The notes under the pieces: model-generated | What the model saw: only the letters and a program-made list of their open reading frames with translations | Database searches by the model: none | Told to the model about the DNA's origin: nothing | Translations under genes and position numbers: made by a program | In this document: in pieces, positions 1 through 10,859 of the stretch | How the letters are laid out: each line of letters opens with the position of its first letter | Position numbering within the stretch: the stretch's first letter is position 1 | From: Strobilurus pachycystidiatus | Taxonomy: Eukaryota; Basidiomycota; Agaricomycetes; Agaricales; Physalacriaceae | Direction: 5' to 3' | NCBI GenBank assembly: GCA_019915135.1 | Contig: JAHLMK010000006.1 | Span: 2,170,001-2,234,000 of the forward strand | Length of the DNA: 64,000 bases

Positions 1-2
1 AC

Positions 3-479
3 AAAGCCGACACAGGTTTCAACGACGATGCCCTCATCTCCCTCCTACGCCACCAGCTGGACTCCTCTCTGGTTGAACGCATCACCGAAATGGAGAATAT
101 CCCCGAGACCTACGATGCGTACAAGAAGTTCGCCACTCGATTCGACGCTAATCGAGGCACGGCCCCCACCCAGGGATACAAGAACCCTGCCCCCTTCGTT
201 TCCAAAAACTTCCCGCGTCCTAGTACTACGACAGTAATCAACAATCCCCCAGCCACCGGAATCACCTACGGAGGAAAAGGCGAACCCATGAGCATTGACA
301 GAACGCGAGGCGCGGCCTCGTTAAAATGCTACAACTGCGGGAAATCCGGGCACTTCGCGAGGAATTGCACGGAGAGACGCGAATCCGTCAAGGGACTCGT
401 AGAAGGTCTTAGCAACGAAGAACGAGAGGATCTCGCTCAGACGCTGCAGGAGCAGGGTTTTGGCGCGGGACTGGAGTGA
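3..479 (+). CDS. Gag polyprotein, C-terminal part (capsid end and zinc knuckle)
   Basis: The frame is open from base 3, so the start lies outside the window. The visible part covers the end of the capsid-like region and one CCHC zinc knuckle, CYNCGKSGHFARNC, at about nt 330-371. That knuckle is the nucleic-acid-binding motif of retroelement Gag and would package element RNA in cytoplasmic virus-like particles. The frame ends at TGA 477-479. It overlaps the pol frame, which lies in the -1 register, and a canonical slippery heptamer with a downstream hairpin sits in the overlap. Identification is firm; the N-terminal extent is unknown. Confidence 0.88.
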   Translation, partial: KADTGFNDDALISLLRHQLDSSLVERITEMENIPETYDAYKKFATRFDANRGTAPTQGYKNPAPFVSKNFPRPSTTTVINNPPATGITYGGKGEPMSIDRTRGAASLKCYNCGKSGHFARNCTERRESVKGLVEGLSNEEREDLAQTLQEQGFGAGLE

Positions 480-499
480 AGAGCGAGTCTTCCAGTCCC
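455..499 (+). promoter_or_regulatory. -1 programmed ribosomal frameshift signal between gag and pol
   Basis: In the gag frame the codons cag-ggt-ttt give the heptamer G GGT TTT (455-461), which fits the X XXY YYZ rule for -1 slippage. After a 5-nt spacer, GGGACTGGA (467-475) can pair perfectly with TCCAGTCCC (491-499) across a 15-nt loop. The pol frame is open from shortly after a TAG near 412, so a slip here joins gag to pol. Function is inferred from the layout. Confidence 0.72.
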
Positions 500-3400
500 C
501 CTTCCTCGGGTCCATGGACCAATCGATTCAGTAGTCTACTTGTTGAAGCCAGTGACAGTAGTAACGAACAATCCGATCCCATGGACTTCGACGAACCAAA
601 ACCCTCGCGTGAAAGAAAGAACAAAATAGCCAAAAAGGGAAGTTCGCGGATCAAACCCATCAAGCACGTCCGCGGGACCCTCCCTTTCATCTGGCACGAA
701 ATGCAGGTTAACCCCCGCCAAGCTCTCAAAGTACTCCGGAAATACGCTCGGACTGATAGGGAGTCCGAGGTCACCCAGGAGGCGGTCCAGGACATCTTGG
801 GCCTGGACTCCCGCCACGCCCAAGCAGCTATCCAGGAATTCCGACAACCTCGTCGTTGGATTCGATCTACACGCCCGGGGCGCTGTATGAAAATCCCCAT
901 CACCCTCAAATTCCTGAATAGTGGCAAGGCCCTCACTGTGGTCGCCCTCATCGACTCCGGAGCCACCGGAGCCTATGTCAATCGAGACTTCGCCGAAAAC
1001 GAAGGAATGGACACCCAACGACTGCCACGCCCCATCGCTGTGTCCAACGTCGACGGAACCCCCAACAATAACGGGCCAATAGAGCAGATCGTGGATCTGC
1101 GGGTCGTAACCGACAACGAACACGAAGATGTTTTCACGTTCGCAGTGACTAACACCGGCGACGTCGACATTATCCTGGGGTACGAATGGCTGAAAAAGCA
1201 TAATCCCGAGGTCGACTGGGTCAAGGGAACCCTGGCGTTCACGAGGTGTCCGCCAGAGTGTCAACGACGCCAGGCTCGCCGCGTATGGCGAGAAGAAGAT
1301 GAAGAAGATCTCGAGGAGGGAGATCGAATTCTAGTCGTGAAGATGTGGGACGACCCGCAGAATAGGTACGGGCAAAGAAAGCTCGACGCGGAACGAATCC
1401 GCGCTTTCGCCACTAAATCGACCCAGTTAGCGGGGGACCAAGCAAAAGCTAAGGGCGAGGCGCCCTTAGAAGAACTCGTTCCCCCGCAATATTTAGAGGA
1501 ATTCCGACGGGTGTTCGAGAAAACCGAGTTTGATCGGTTGCCGGAGCGTAGGAAGTGGGACCACGCTATCGAACTTAAACCCGACGCAACGGAGTTCAAG
1601 GGGAAGATATACCCCCTCGCCCCCTCCGAACAGGTGGAACTCGACAAGTTCATCGAAGAACACCTCCAGTCAGGGAGAATCCGCGTCTCCAAATCCCCCT
1701 ACGCCTCTCCATTCTTCTTCGTCAAGGAGAAAGACGGGCGCCTCCGCCCCATCCAAGACTATCGCCAGCTCAACACCATGACGGTGAAGAACTCGTACCC
1801 CCTTCCCCTCCTCTCCGACGTCCTTCACAAACTACGAAACGCTAAGCTGTTTTCTAAACTGGACGTTCGGTGGGGATACAACAATGTCCGCATCGTCGAA
1901 GGCGACGAACATAAAGCCGCCTTCATCACCAACCGAGGACTCTTTGAGCCTCTAGTCATGTTCTTTGGACTAACGAATAGTCCGGCGACATTCCAGACCA
2001 TGATGAACGACCTGTTCCACGATTTGATCTTGCGCGGCAAGGTGATCGTATACATGGACGACATCCTGGTGTTCACCGAGGGCATCGATGAACATCGACA
2101 GGTTATGAAGGAGGTCCTACGCATCCTTCAAGACAACAATCTCAGCGTACAAGGATCCAAATGCGATTTCGAGAAATCAGAAGTGGAGTACCTGGGACTG
2201 ATTGTGGGGAACGGACAGTTCCGTATGGATCCTGTCAAAGTCGAGGGTGTTAGGGCGTGGCCCACACCCAGAACCGTCAAAGAGGTCCAATCCTTCCTCG
2301 GATTCGCCAACTTCTACCGGCGGTTCATCGAGGGGTTTGCACAGGTAGCAAAGCCCCTCCACTCCCTCTCGAAGAAGGATATCCCCTGGAGATGGGGAGA
2401 TGCGGAGGAGGAGGCCTTCGCGGATCTGAAGGAACGAATCACTTCGGAACCCATCCTGCACTTCCCAACACAAACGGGTCGCTACCGCATCGAGGTGGAC
2501 GCATCGGAATTCGCAACGGGCGGCGTCTTAAGCCAGGAGCAAGACGGCAAGACGGTCCCCATCGCATTCATGTCCAAATCACTGAGTCCCGCGGAGCAAA
2601 ACTACGACATACACGACAAGGAAATGTTGGCCATCATGAGAGCCCTGGCCGACTGGAGGCATTACGTTCTCGGAGCACCGGAACCAACCCTCATCCTGAC
2701 GGATCACAAGAACCTCGAAGTTTTCATGCAGGCCAAGAAGCTTAATCTCCGCCAGGCACGGTGGTCACTCGATCTGGCGGAATACAACTTCACGCTGGTT
2801 CACCGCCCGGGGGCGCAGAACAAAAAGGCCGATCTCTTGTCGAGACGACAAGGACATGAGAGGGGGGCGGACGACAACCGCGACACCGTATTACTCAAAA
2901 AGGAATATCTCAGCCGCATCTTCGCCACGCCGATCTTGATCGACGATTATAACCATATTTGGGCAATGGATGAAGTCACGATCGCCACCGAGGGGAACGA
3001 CTTTATGGACCGAATAATCGCCGCGAAGGACGAGTGGGAGGAGAAAGTGAAGAAGATGGTCGGGAAGACCGTAGAAGATAAGGGAGGATACCTTACCAAA
3101 GAAGGACTACTCTATGTCCCGGCCAACCGCACACTACGCCAACGAATCATGCGGCAACATCACGACACCGCAATAGCGGGCCACCCTGGACGATTCCGAA
3201 CCACGGAGTTAGTGCTACGGAACTATTGGTGGCCCGGACTATACGCAGACGTGGCGCGTTATTGTAACGGATGCCTCGACTGTCAGAGGACCAAATCGTC
3301 CCGACAACTCAAAGTCGGACAACTGCAACCTAACGAGATCCCCTCGGCGCCCTGGCAGCATATCAGCGTCGACCTAATCGTCGAACTCCCCGAGTCCCTC

Positions 3401-4771
3401 GGATACGACTCCATCATGGTAGTGGTCGACCGATTTACGAAGATGGCAAGGTTCATGCCCACCACCACTCACATTACGGGAGAAGGAGCAGCGAGGCTGT
3501 TCCAGGATCACGTCTGGAAGGACTTCGGATTCCCGATAAGTGTCATCAGTGATCGAGGAGGCCAATTCGTGGGCCAGTTCACCACGGCACTATACCAAGG
3601 ACTTGGCGTCAAACAGCGAGCATCCACCGCGTACCATCCACAGACAGACGGACAGACGGAACGTATCAATCAGGAACTGGAACAGTACCTCCGCGTCTTC
3701 ACCAATCACCAACAAAACGACTGGGCATCCTGGCTGTCCCAAGCGGAATTCTCTTATAACGACAAAGCCAGCTCGTCTACGAAGAAATCCCCCTTCCAAC
3801 TGATGTATGGCATCAACCCGCTTCGAGGCACGGAACCCCGCACCGCCACCCGGAACGAGAGTGCGGACGAGTTCGTCACTCGCCTGGACAGGGCTCGGGA
3901 GGAAGCTCGCGCCGCCCTGACGGCCGCCGCCGCCACTATGAAGAGGTTTTACGACGAGAAACGACGACCGGATCCGGACTACAAAGTCGGGGACAAAGTA
4001 CTTCTCGAGACCACCAATCTCAAGATCGATCGTCCCTCTATGAAACTCGCCGATAAATGATACGGGCCTTTCAAAGTCCTGAAGAAGATCGGTAAGGCAT
4101 CGTATCGCATTCAACTCCCCGCCTCGTTCAAGATACACAATGTCTTCAACACGGTTTACCTCCGACCCTACATCGAAGGACTCCCTCACCAGACCTATAC
4201 GCGACCCGATCCCGTCATCGTGGATGACGAGGAACAATGGGAAGTCGAGAAAATTGTGGGGCACAAGAAGTTCCGTGGACGGACCCAATACCTCCTCAAA
4301 TGGAAAGGATACCCCCTAGAGGAGAACACTTGGACGTACGAAGCGGATATTCAAGCACCGGCCCTTCTCCGGGCTTATAAGAAGAGCGAAGGGATCGTAG
4401 CCGACGTTCTACCAGCAGGGAGTCAGTCCCGATCGCAGCGTCGCGCTAAGATTCGCGCCATGGGGACATGCGCCTTGAAGAGGGGATATTGTCATGACTT
4501 GACTGCGCCACCGACGCCTAGCCGATCGAAGGTGACGCCTGCGCGGGCGGGAGCGACGGTATCGCGCCCATCGTCGGGATCTATCCGACGGCCGTCCGAC
4601 GGTAGCACATGGTGGCGGAGCTCGGCCGACGGGAAAGCGGGATCGGGCGGGATAGGGCGCGCTCCCGACCAATCACGGGCGGGATGGCGCGATGACTCGT
4701 GCGATGACTCGGGAATGAGTCAGAGGGGCGCACCCGCGCCCATCGGGCGTCGGGCGTCGGGAACTGTATAA
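476..4771 (+). pseudogene. Pol polyprotein (PR-RT-RH-IN-chromodomain) with in-frame TGA
   Basis: The frame runs 476-4060 (1194 codons) and continues in the same register after TGA 4058-4060 to 4771. Visible domains in order: aspartic protease motif LIDSGATGAYVN (~nt 947); reverse transcriptase with YMDDILVF (~2051); RNase H with EVDASEFATGG (~2491); integrase with an H-H/C-C zinc region (3160-3290), catalytic SVDL (~3365), ISDRGGQF (~3545) and the DDE-type core; then a chromodomain with WEVEKIVGHKKF and LLKWKGY (4235-4310). In relatives the codon after LADK is normally Trp, so TGA most likely replaced TGG. The chromodomain, which directs insertion to histone-marked chromatin, would be lost unless the stop is read through. 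No other lesion was seen, so the copy looks young. Confidence 0.9.
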
Positions 4772-4908
4772 AAGAGTCAGTAGTCAGTAGAGTAGTTCTT
4801 CAGAGAACCGTTGTCTTTCCCCCGGGATTCAATACACCACCCTTTACACCGCTCTCCAGTCGTTGCCTCGTGCGCCCTCGCTATAGACGAATAGGCCCGA
4901 CGCTGACA
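4490..4908 (+). repeat. 3' LTR of the Ty3/gypsy element
   Basis: It starts TGTCATG just after the purine-rich run and ends CGCTGACA, giving short TGTCA...TGACA ends. A TATA box (TATAAAA, 4767-4773) lies in the U3-like part, followed by a pyrimidine-rich leader. The 5' LTR is outside the window, so the boundaries rest on the terminal motifs alone. Confidence 0.65.
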
Positions 4909-5409
4909 CATACCGGCTTATACCATCTCTTGTTTGTGATACCCCCACTCTGGGATTTTGATCGCGTCGTTCGTTGTGATCGGCGCGTCGCGTATGTTTA
5001 ACGAACACGTACTAGTGGTGACGGCTAATGTTCCTGATTTGCGTGATGGTCGATCGCGCCCGGGGATATTCTGTTGTCTAACTTATCCTTTAGGACCAGG
5101 TGTCCGAATGATGCGAGTGCTCGTTTCGGAGGTGTTCCTGCGGGTATGCCGATGGGTGATGGATGCTCGCCTTTGCCGGGAGGTGGCGTAGCGTTTCATA
5201 GTGTGGGGATCGCTTATTGGCGAAGGTGGTTGTCTTTCGACCGGTGGATCTGGATTTTTATTACGACAGTCCTCGACTGTATTTCTCTTCCGAAGAGAAT
5301 GAGCTACGCTGCTTGGCTCGAAACTTGTTCTTCGGTCTTCCCACCGCTAGTTTCCATTTCACGTCAGGACCCTCCTCCACGAGGAGATCCATGGTATCGT
5401 CTGGGTGGT
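4909..5409. other. No recognised gene
   Basis: Short plus-strand frames here encode nothing recognisable. The segment lies between the LTR end and the minus-strand ORF. It is probably the truncated 3' side of the element that contains that ORF. Confidence 0.35.
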
Positions 5410-6432
5410 TTATTCCTGGTTCGTGCGGAAAGGTTTTCCGTTGTCGGAATAGAGTACGGGGTGTTGAAAGAGAATGAGTCCTCGATCCAAGGGTTGGACG
5501 GGGTTCGTGGATTTCTCGAATTCCACTCCGTATAGGAGACGTAGGTGGTGCGGGGTGTTGCAAGTTTGTTTTGCGCTGTATAGATGCACGGCCCAGGGGT
5601 CCAGGGTGAGGGAAGGGGGGTGGTAGAACACCGTGAGATCTAGGCATGGCTCGGTATAGAATGTCGGGGTTCGTATACGTCGTAGTGGCCCCCGTAGATA
5701 TCTTGCCTGAAGAAGGCATAATCCTTCTTTCGTGTGTCGAGATAGATGTTGGGGGGTTCTCCACAGAACTTCCATACATCGTGCCATGATGGGGATATGT
5801 CCGTTCGCCAGAGACCAAAGAAGAACCCAGTCTTCCTCTAGTCCCAGCAACCTATAGACCACGTCTATGACCCATGCAGCTCTGCCCAGAAGGCTCCGGT
5901 ATTGAGTAGGACCTGATCGTACTGTTGGTTTGAATTCCGCGATGTGGATGGTCAACTCCCTAAGGAGGGAGAGTACTCGATGTTCGGTTCTGCGAGCTCG
6001 TACAAGGGGGGGGATAGTGTCGGAGGTTGTGGTGATTGGAGGCGTTACCCCAACGCCGGGGGAGGGGGGAGGTTCCGATGTAGTGGTACGTGGGCAGTAT
6101 AGAGACTTCGTCCTATTGTTACGACCTGGTCCCGCCGTGACATGGACTCGCTCATGAGAGACTACCCCTGTAGTCAACCCATAGCTTTCCTGCGAGCGTA
6201 CCACGTACATCCTCGTATTGTGCTCGACTGGTCGTACTGTACCAGTCGTAGGATCCCTCGATGGTCGCACATCCATCTTGTCAGAGACCGAGATACCGTA
6301 GGAACCTAATCCCAAGGTACAAGGCTCGCCGCCGGACCTAGTCCCAGGTGTGGCGTCGGAGAGCCTTCTCTCGTCGGGGTCCACGACGTTGACGGAGGTA
6401 TCGAAGGGAGACATGTGGGTGAGTCCTACCAC
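5410..6432 (-). CDS. Uncharacterised 340-aa ORF, possibly part of a decayed retroelement
   Basis: I do not recognise this protein. The frame is long and single-exon, has no clear domain, and is rich in Arg, Thr, Ser and Pro with a Leu/Trp-rich second half. On its own strand it is preceded by an A/T-rich TATA-like stretch around 6520 and by G/C-rich DNA at 6590-6720 that resembles in composition the U3 of the neighbouring gypsy LTR. It is followed by the gypsy LTR. This layout would fit the first ORF of a second LTR element cut off by the gypsy insertion, but no zinc knuckle or polymerase motif supports that. A chance ORF is also possible. Confidence 0.3.
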   Translation of the reverse strand: MVGLTHMSPFDTSVNVVDPDERRLSDATPGTRSGGEPCTLGLGSYGISVSDKMDVRPSRDPTTGTVRPVEHNTRMYVVRSQESYGLTTGVVSHERVHVTAGPGRNNRTKSLYCPRTTTSEPPPSPGVGVTPPITTTSDTIPPLVRARRTEHRVLSLLRELTIHIAEFKPTVRSGPTQYRSLLGRAAWVIDVVYRLLGLEEDWVLLWSLANGHIPIMARCMEVLWRTPQHLSRHTKEGLCLLQARYLRGPLRRIRTPTFYTEPCLDLTVFYHPPSLTLDPWAVHLYSAKQTCNTPHHLRLLYGVEFEKSTNPVQPLDRGLILFQHPVLYSDNGKPFRTNQE

Positions 6433-7303
6433 AGAGAGCTCAGAGTGCCCAACGGAGTTGTATGGGGGAAAACTGGTTAAGGACGAAGTCTGAGTAGCTA
6501 GTACAGCGTTGTCTCTGTATTTATATTAATCCCATGCTTGCTCATCGCTCCTTTTCTCGAAGCTTCTACCACATACTCCTGATGCGTCGGGAGTGGTCCG
6601 ACGCTGCGGATGACGGAGATCCCGACATCCCGATGACCGCCCGACAGATCGATGACCGCCCATTGGTCGGGAAGGCGGGTTTGGTCGGGTACCGACTCCC
6701 GCCTGACTCACGCGGCCTAAGTATATTCCCGGGGTGTCTTACACCATGTGTGCTCGCTCCAAAGTGTATCCGGGAGGGCGGTAAGCCCGACAAGGGCGGG
6801 ACTTCAGGATCCCGGTTCTGTCGCCATAAGGGATCGAACCCTCAACCCCTTGATATATCTCTCCGCATCTTCCGGTGTGGCGCTGGTTCGTATAGCCGTA
6901 GTGTCAGGACGCCAAAGTGTGACCAAAGTGGAGGGCCTTGATCTACGGTGAGGCCACATCATGACAACGCTGCCTACCTGTTCAGGAAACACAACCAAAA
7001 ATATGAATGCTCTGTCCGTCATCCAGCGGACCAGGGAAAATTGCCTGTGCAGGGAGAAAAAAAATTTGATGCATTGGGAGCATTGAGTCGGGGAGCATTG
7101 AGTCGGCAAGGATGCCCTAGCGGGAGTGTGTGAGGAGGTTGAGAGAGCGTTTTGTAGAGATATTGGTGGTTTGTATGCGCGTGAATAACGGAATTTGCAA
7201 GGCAAAAAAGCGAAATCGGCTGGTAACGGTTGCGTGCAGCTGCCGCTCCAACAAATTCAGATACCGCTAAGACTTTGAATATACTATATATCCCAGCCCA
7301 TGA
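6433..7303. other. No gene; LTR-like G/C-rich tract and tRNA-like B-box fragment
   Basis: 6520-6760 is a G/C-rich tract with repeated CCCGACCAAT-like words on the minus strand and a TATA-like ATATAAATA. At 6822-6880 the minus strand contains a TPsiC-arm-like GAGGGTTCGATCCCTT and a weak acceptor pairing, but no anticodon arm, so it is not called a tRNA gene. A short direct repeat of GGGAGCATTGAGTCGG lies at about 7076-7105. Confidence 0.4.
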
Positions 7304-7601
7304 CATCAGGAAACGCCTTATGGGATCCAAATATTCATAAGCACGTGTATCGGAAACAGTGGTTTTAAAGCTGACAAAGTACTTCCAACTGCCCAAAGCA
7401 CTTCAAAGTGTATTGAAGCAGGTGTCATCTGTACAACCAGCTGGAAGTACTTGAACACATCTGAAAATACTATCAAACAAGTGTAAACTCTCCAACTACT
7501 CTATAATGTATCAATTCACGAGCTTTCTCGCCATTTGTATTCAAGTTCTTGCAAATACTTCTAACTATGTAAAAGTATCTGATAGAAAGTTTACATCCTC
7601 C

Positions 7602-8381
7602 TCAATGGATTGCTGTGCCCGCCTTCATTTCTTGTCGGCGTAGGACCTTTGTCTTGTTGAGGATTTCATGACATAAATAGTGCCAATCTGTGTATTGTTC
7701 GGGATACTGTAGTTTTCCTTGACGAGGTAGAGCATCAGGGTCAAGACTACAGAGTGCATCAGTCACAGTCTGTAGCAAAAGGAAGAATACATACTGGTAG
7801 CGTTTCACACCACTTTGGCCGCGCAGGCGCCCACGATGCTTTGTGCGGTAATTGGCTGCATAGCCACGCTGTTGAGCACGCGCTTTCTCTCGTTCTGCTG
7901 CAGACATTCTCTCGCGACGTCTATGTATAGATGAATAACGTACACCCAAAGCAAATTTGAATACGTGCTGTCGGGCCGCAACGCGCTTCTTCTCGCGTTG
8001 TTCATCGGCATGTGCCTTCTCGTAACGCTTTTCGGTGTCTCTTTGTCTTGCGCGGTCAGCAATGGTGCTCGGCATGTGCAACGGCGGCGGCGTGATGTAC
8101 AGGACAATGTCCGAGGGTGCGGGGATGACGAGAGCAGGTGGTGGTCCAAATCCAACATGCGGAGTGACCTGCCGATGTAATAATAGAGATGACGCAACGT
8201 GCACGGACCATGCACCGTGTTCGTTCAGAATGACTGGGTGTGCAAAGGATGGTGGGTTTGTGCAAAGGGACGGAAGGCATCGATGGAACCAGAATGAAAG
8301 AGGATAAACTATTGTTCGGTGCCGTATTCGTGCTGGGTGACGCTGGCTGCACAAGTATGCGGCCCGCATCTCGCCCGGCAT
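7602..8381 (-). CDS. Basic hypothetical protein, likely element cargo
   Basis: This is not assigned to a named family. The central part (from about residue 105) is very rich in Arg, Glu, Ala and Lys, as in the AAEREKARAQQRGY stretch, and is probably a basic alpha-helix. The C-terminus has a short Trp/His/Leu segment (YTDWHYLCHEILNK). A start at MPSTIADRARQ is as likely as the first Met, because the N-terminal third looks like a non-coding translation. It is the only convincing ORF inside the 7304-11353 element, so it may be cargo. Similar small Arg-rich proteins are common in Agaricomycete genomes (from memory, not searched). Confidence 0.4.
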   Translation of the reverse strand: MPGEMRAAYLCSQRHPARIRHRTIVYPLSFWFHRCLPSLCTNPPSFAHPVILNEHGAWSVHVASSLLLHRQVTPHVGFGPPPALVIPAPSDIVLYITPPPLHMPSTIADRARQRDTEKRYEKAHADEQREKKRVAARQHVFKFALGVRYSSIHRRRERMSAAEREKARAQQRGYAANYRTKHRGRLRGQSGVKRYQYVFFLLLQTVTDALCSLDPDALPRQGKLQYPEQYTDWHYLCHEILNKTKVLRRQEMKAGTAIH

Positions 8382-10859
8382 GATAGCAGCCCTCGCGTCT
8401 GTGCTGCTCGGCGACCATATCAGAAAGGCAGCATGGAGTGCAAGGGTGGTGGGATGGAAGAGAGGAGGAGGGTGGGTAGATAATGTATGCTGCCCCCGCT
8501 TTGAGCGGAGGGCTTACGTGGCACATTTGCACTTGTCGGCGCTCGAGTCAGCCTGTGGGCGGCGTTGCATTGGTCGAATACGAGTATCCGGCCTGAGAAC
8601 ATTGTCAGTGGAGCAATGAGACGACGGCGGCTCTATTGCCGTCGACGTCGATCGAATAGAAAAAAAAACAGATAGCAGAATGGGAGAAATACGCACTAGA
8701 TGCCTAAGATCCCCGCCCCCGCGCTTGACGCATGCTCACCGGCACGGCTGAGCAGATCATTTTCGTGTTCGTCGTCGGGCGGGACACTGCTCGATGTCAT
8801 GCGGCCGGCTTGACGGGCTTATGCGTCCAAGTTGTTGTCGATCTCCATGACAACGGCCATGGCAGTGCCTCCACAGCGTCGGCCTCAATGATCCCGGGGT
8901 CGCAAGTTGTCCTGGGCGTGTCCGTGGCGATGGTGGTGGTGGTGTGAGGGCAAGTCGACAAATCCAAACATGGTTCGGATTCACGGTCCGTGTCGCCGGC
9001 GCCAAATCTGGCGGACAGCGACGACAATAGTAGCGGAGTGTGAGGTCTAGGAGACTGAAAATTGGCGTGCACGGTCCTGTGACATGTGGTAAGCCATCTT
9101 GTGAGTACAGCAAAAATGTGAGACAGAAGATTTACCATCTAGTGCAAGTCACTCGAACTCAATGTTTGAGTGTTTTTGACGGCCAGTGCTATGTGAGATG
9201 GGCGTCGGCTGCTCCGATTTCACGCTAGAAAGACGGTATATAGTGTCTAATGTCTCCTCTGAGTATATTAAAGCGAGCAGGTGGATGGGAGCAAGCTGCA
9301 GCGAACCCCTGGTTGGATGTTGGATGGGGAACTCACCACGTAAGGTGAGTTCCCGCCCTCCGCTAAACGTAGCCGTCCGAATATACCTGGATGTCCTTGA
9401 TATACAGTAATACCTTATTTTCCGGTGGCTCCGATGCCACCCCGATGCCCTCGACGTCCTTCCCGAACAACGTTGAGGTCGTTCCGTTCACGATCTGGCA
9501 AACGCCGGATCATGATCAACCGCTCCTGGTTGTCGTTCGCTGCCTCTTACCATTATGGCACGTCAACGCCGACGTGCCATCCAACCCCAGACTTATGTCT
9601 GAGGTCTCTCTACTTTTTTTGGCCCTCTCCTGCTTGCATCTGGACCACCGCCAACGTCCCCACGGCTACCGATAGCCGTGGATGACGTTCTCAATTCTTC
9701 TAGCGCGTCAGCCGACGCCGACGCCGCCCTTGAAGCACAGGGCGATGCCGAAGACGGAAAGCCTCCCAGATGCAACTTCCTGGGATGGCTGGGTGTAGGA
9801 GCAGCGCTGGCGAGGTACAGGGAGCAGGAGTGGGGGCAGAGGCGGGACGGCGGGCTGAGATAGCCGCGACGGCAGTCAAGCGGGACGGCAGCGCACCGGT
9901 GCGCCATCCTTTTATCTTATTTCATTCATTCATTTTCTCTTTCCCCGTCGCCCCCACCCACTCCCCAATTGTCGCCAAGTCGAGATGCCGCCGGCCCACA
10001 AGGCCACGTCAGCCTCACGTGCCGGTTGGTTTAAATTTCGATTGTCCGCTTTTACCTTTTCATTCTCTTACCACCACAATCCGTTTCAACTCCTCGGCCT
10101 CAACTCACTCGCTCACGACGACTGAGGCCCAGCGCCCAGCTGTCCTCCCTTGCTGAGGCCTAGCGCCCAGCTCTCGGCCACTGGTGGTGATGCCTAGCGC
10201 ACACCATTTCACGACGCTCGCTGCCTCAGAAGCCAGCAATCTGGCGTCCCCGTCTGGTGCGTGCTTCCTTTCGTCTCTAATTTGTCTTATCAACTTAGTT
10301 GGCCTATGGTGTGATGGGATTGACATAGCGGGTATGGCCGCCGTTGAGAATGAGCAATGCAGGACCGCACCACGCAACGACTGGGCAGCAAGACAAGCAG
10401 CACGACGCTACCGGACGAAGAACCCGACATCAATCCACTCGAGCTCAACAAACGAGGACGAGCGCCACACACGAGGACCAGGATGCGAAAAAAGACCGAC
10501 ATACGATGTCGAGCGGACCGCACGAGGACGCGACCTAGGACCGGGACGACAAACAAGGACGAGCACGACGAATGAGGACGAGCATGTCCAATAAGGACAA
10601 GCACAGCAAACATGGGAGGGACGGACGAGGACCAGGATGGCAATCGAGGATGAACCCGACACACAAGATTGAGCATATTGCACAGGCATCCGGACGAGAC
10701 CCCTGGCAACACACAGGACGAGCACTGTCACGCGACGGGCCATGACGAGGCTGGGCACAATGATCAGGATGTCGAGGAGCACTCACAATGAGCCCAACAG
10801 TCAGACACGTCACCGAAGGGTGGTATGCTCGCAGAGCTACTTATCTACCAACTATCTAT
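8382..10859. other. Element interior with no convincing gene
   Basis: G/C-rich DNA inside the 7304-11353 element. 10420-10640 contains a degenerate run of ACGAGGAC-like words on the plus strand. 10095-10190 has two near copies of a CTGAGGCC...GCGCCCAGCT word. Frames here are repeat-driven and lack recognisable domains. Confidence 0.4.

Larger units (their letters stand above)
1..4908 (+). mobile_element. Ty3/gypsy chromodomain LTR retrotransposon, 5' end outside window
   Basis: The order gag zinc knuckle, protease, reverse transcriptase, RNase H, integrase, chromodomain, polypurine tract, LTR is that of a Ty3/gypsy chromovirus. The 5' LTR, primer-binding site and most of gag lie left of the window. 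A purine-rich run at 4475-4486 directly precedes the inferred 3' LTR. The element is damaged by one in-frame TGA near the end of pol. It seems to lie against, and may be inserted into, another repeat on the minus strand at 4909-6760. Confidence 0.93.

Noticed and set aside
409..4288. Long antisense ORFs opposite gypsy pol (for example 409-966 and 3590-4288 on the minus strand)
   Set aside because: They are mirror frames of the conserved pol sequence, have no domain, and end wherever pol codon use allows.
6822..6880. tRNA gene on the minus strand
   Set aside because: A TPsiC-like arm and partial acceptor pairing exist, but the anticodon arm is missing and the total length is too short. At best a SINE or tRNA remnant.
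8757..9138. Minus-strand ORFs of 113-118 residues
   Set aside because: No start context, no homology recognised, and composition like translated non-coding DNA.
9391..10782. Overlapping 80-140-residue ORFs on both strands
   Set aside because: G/C-rich, repeat-driven frames with no domain, no intron signals and no preferred strand.
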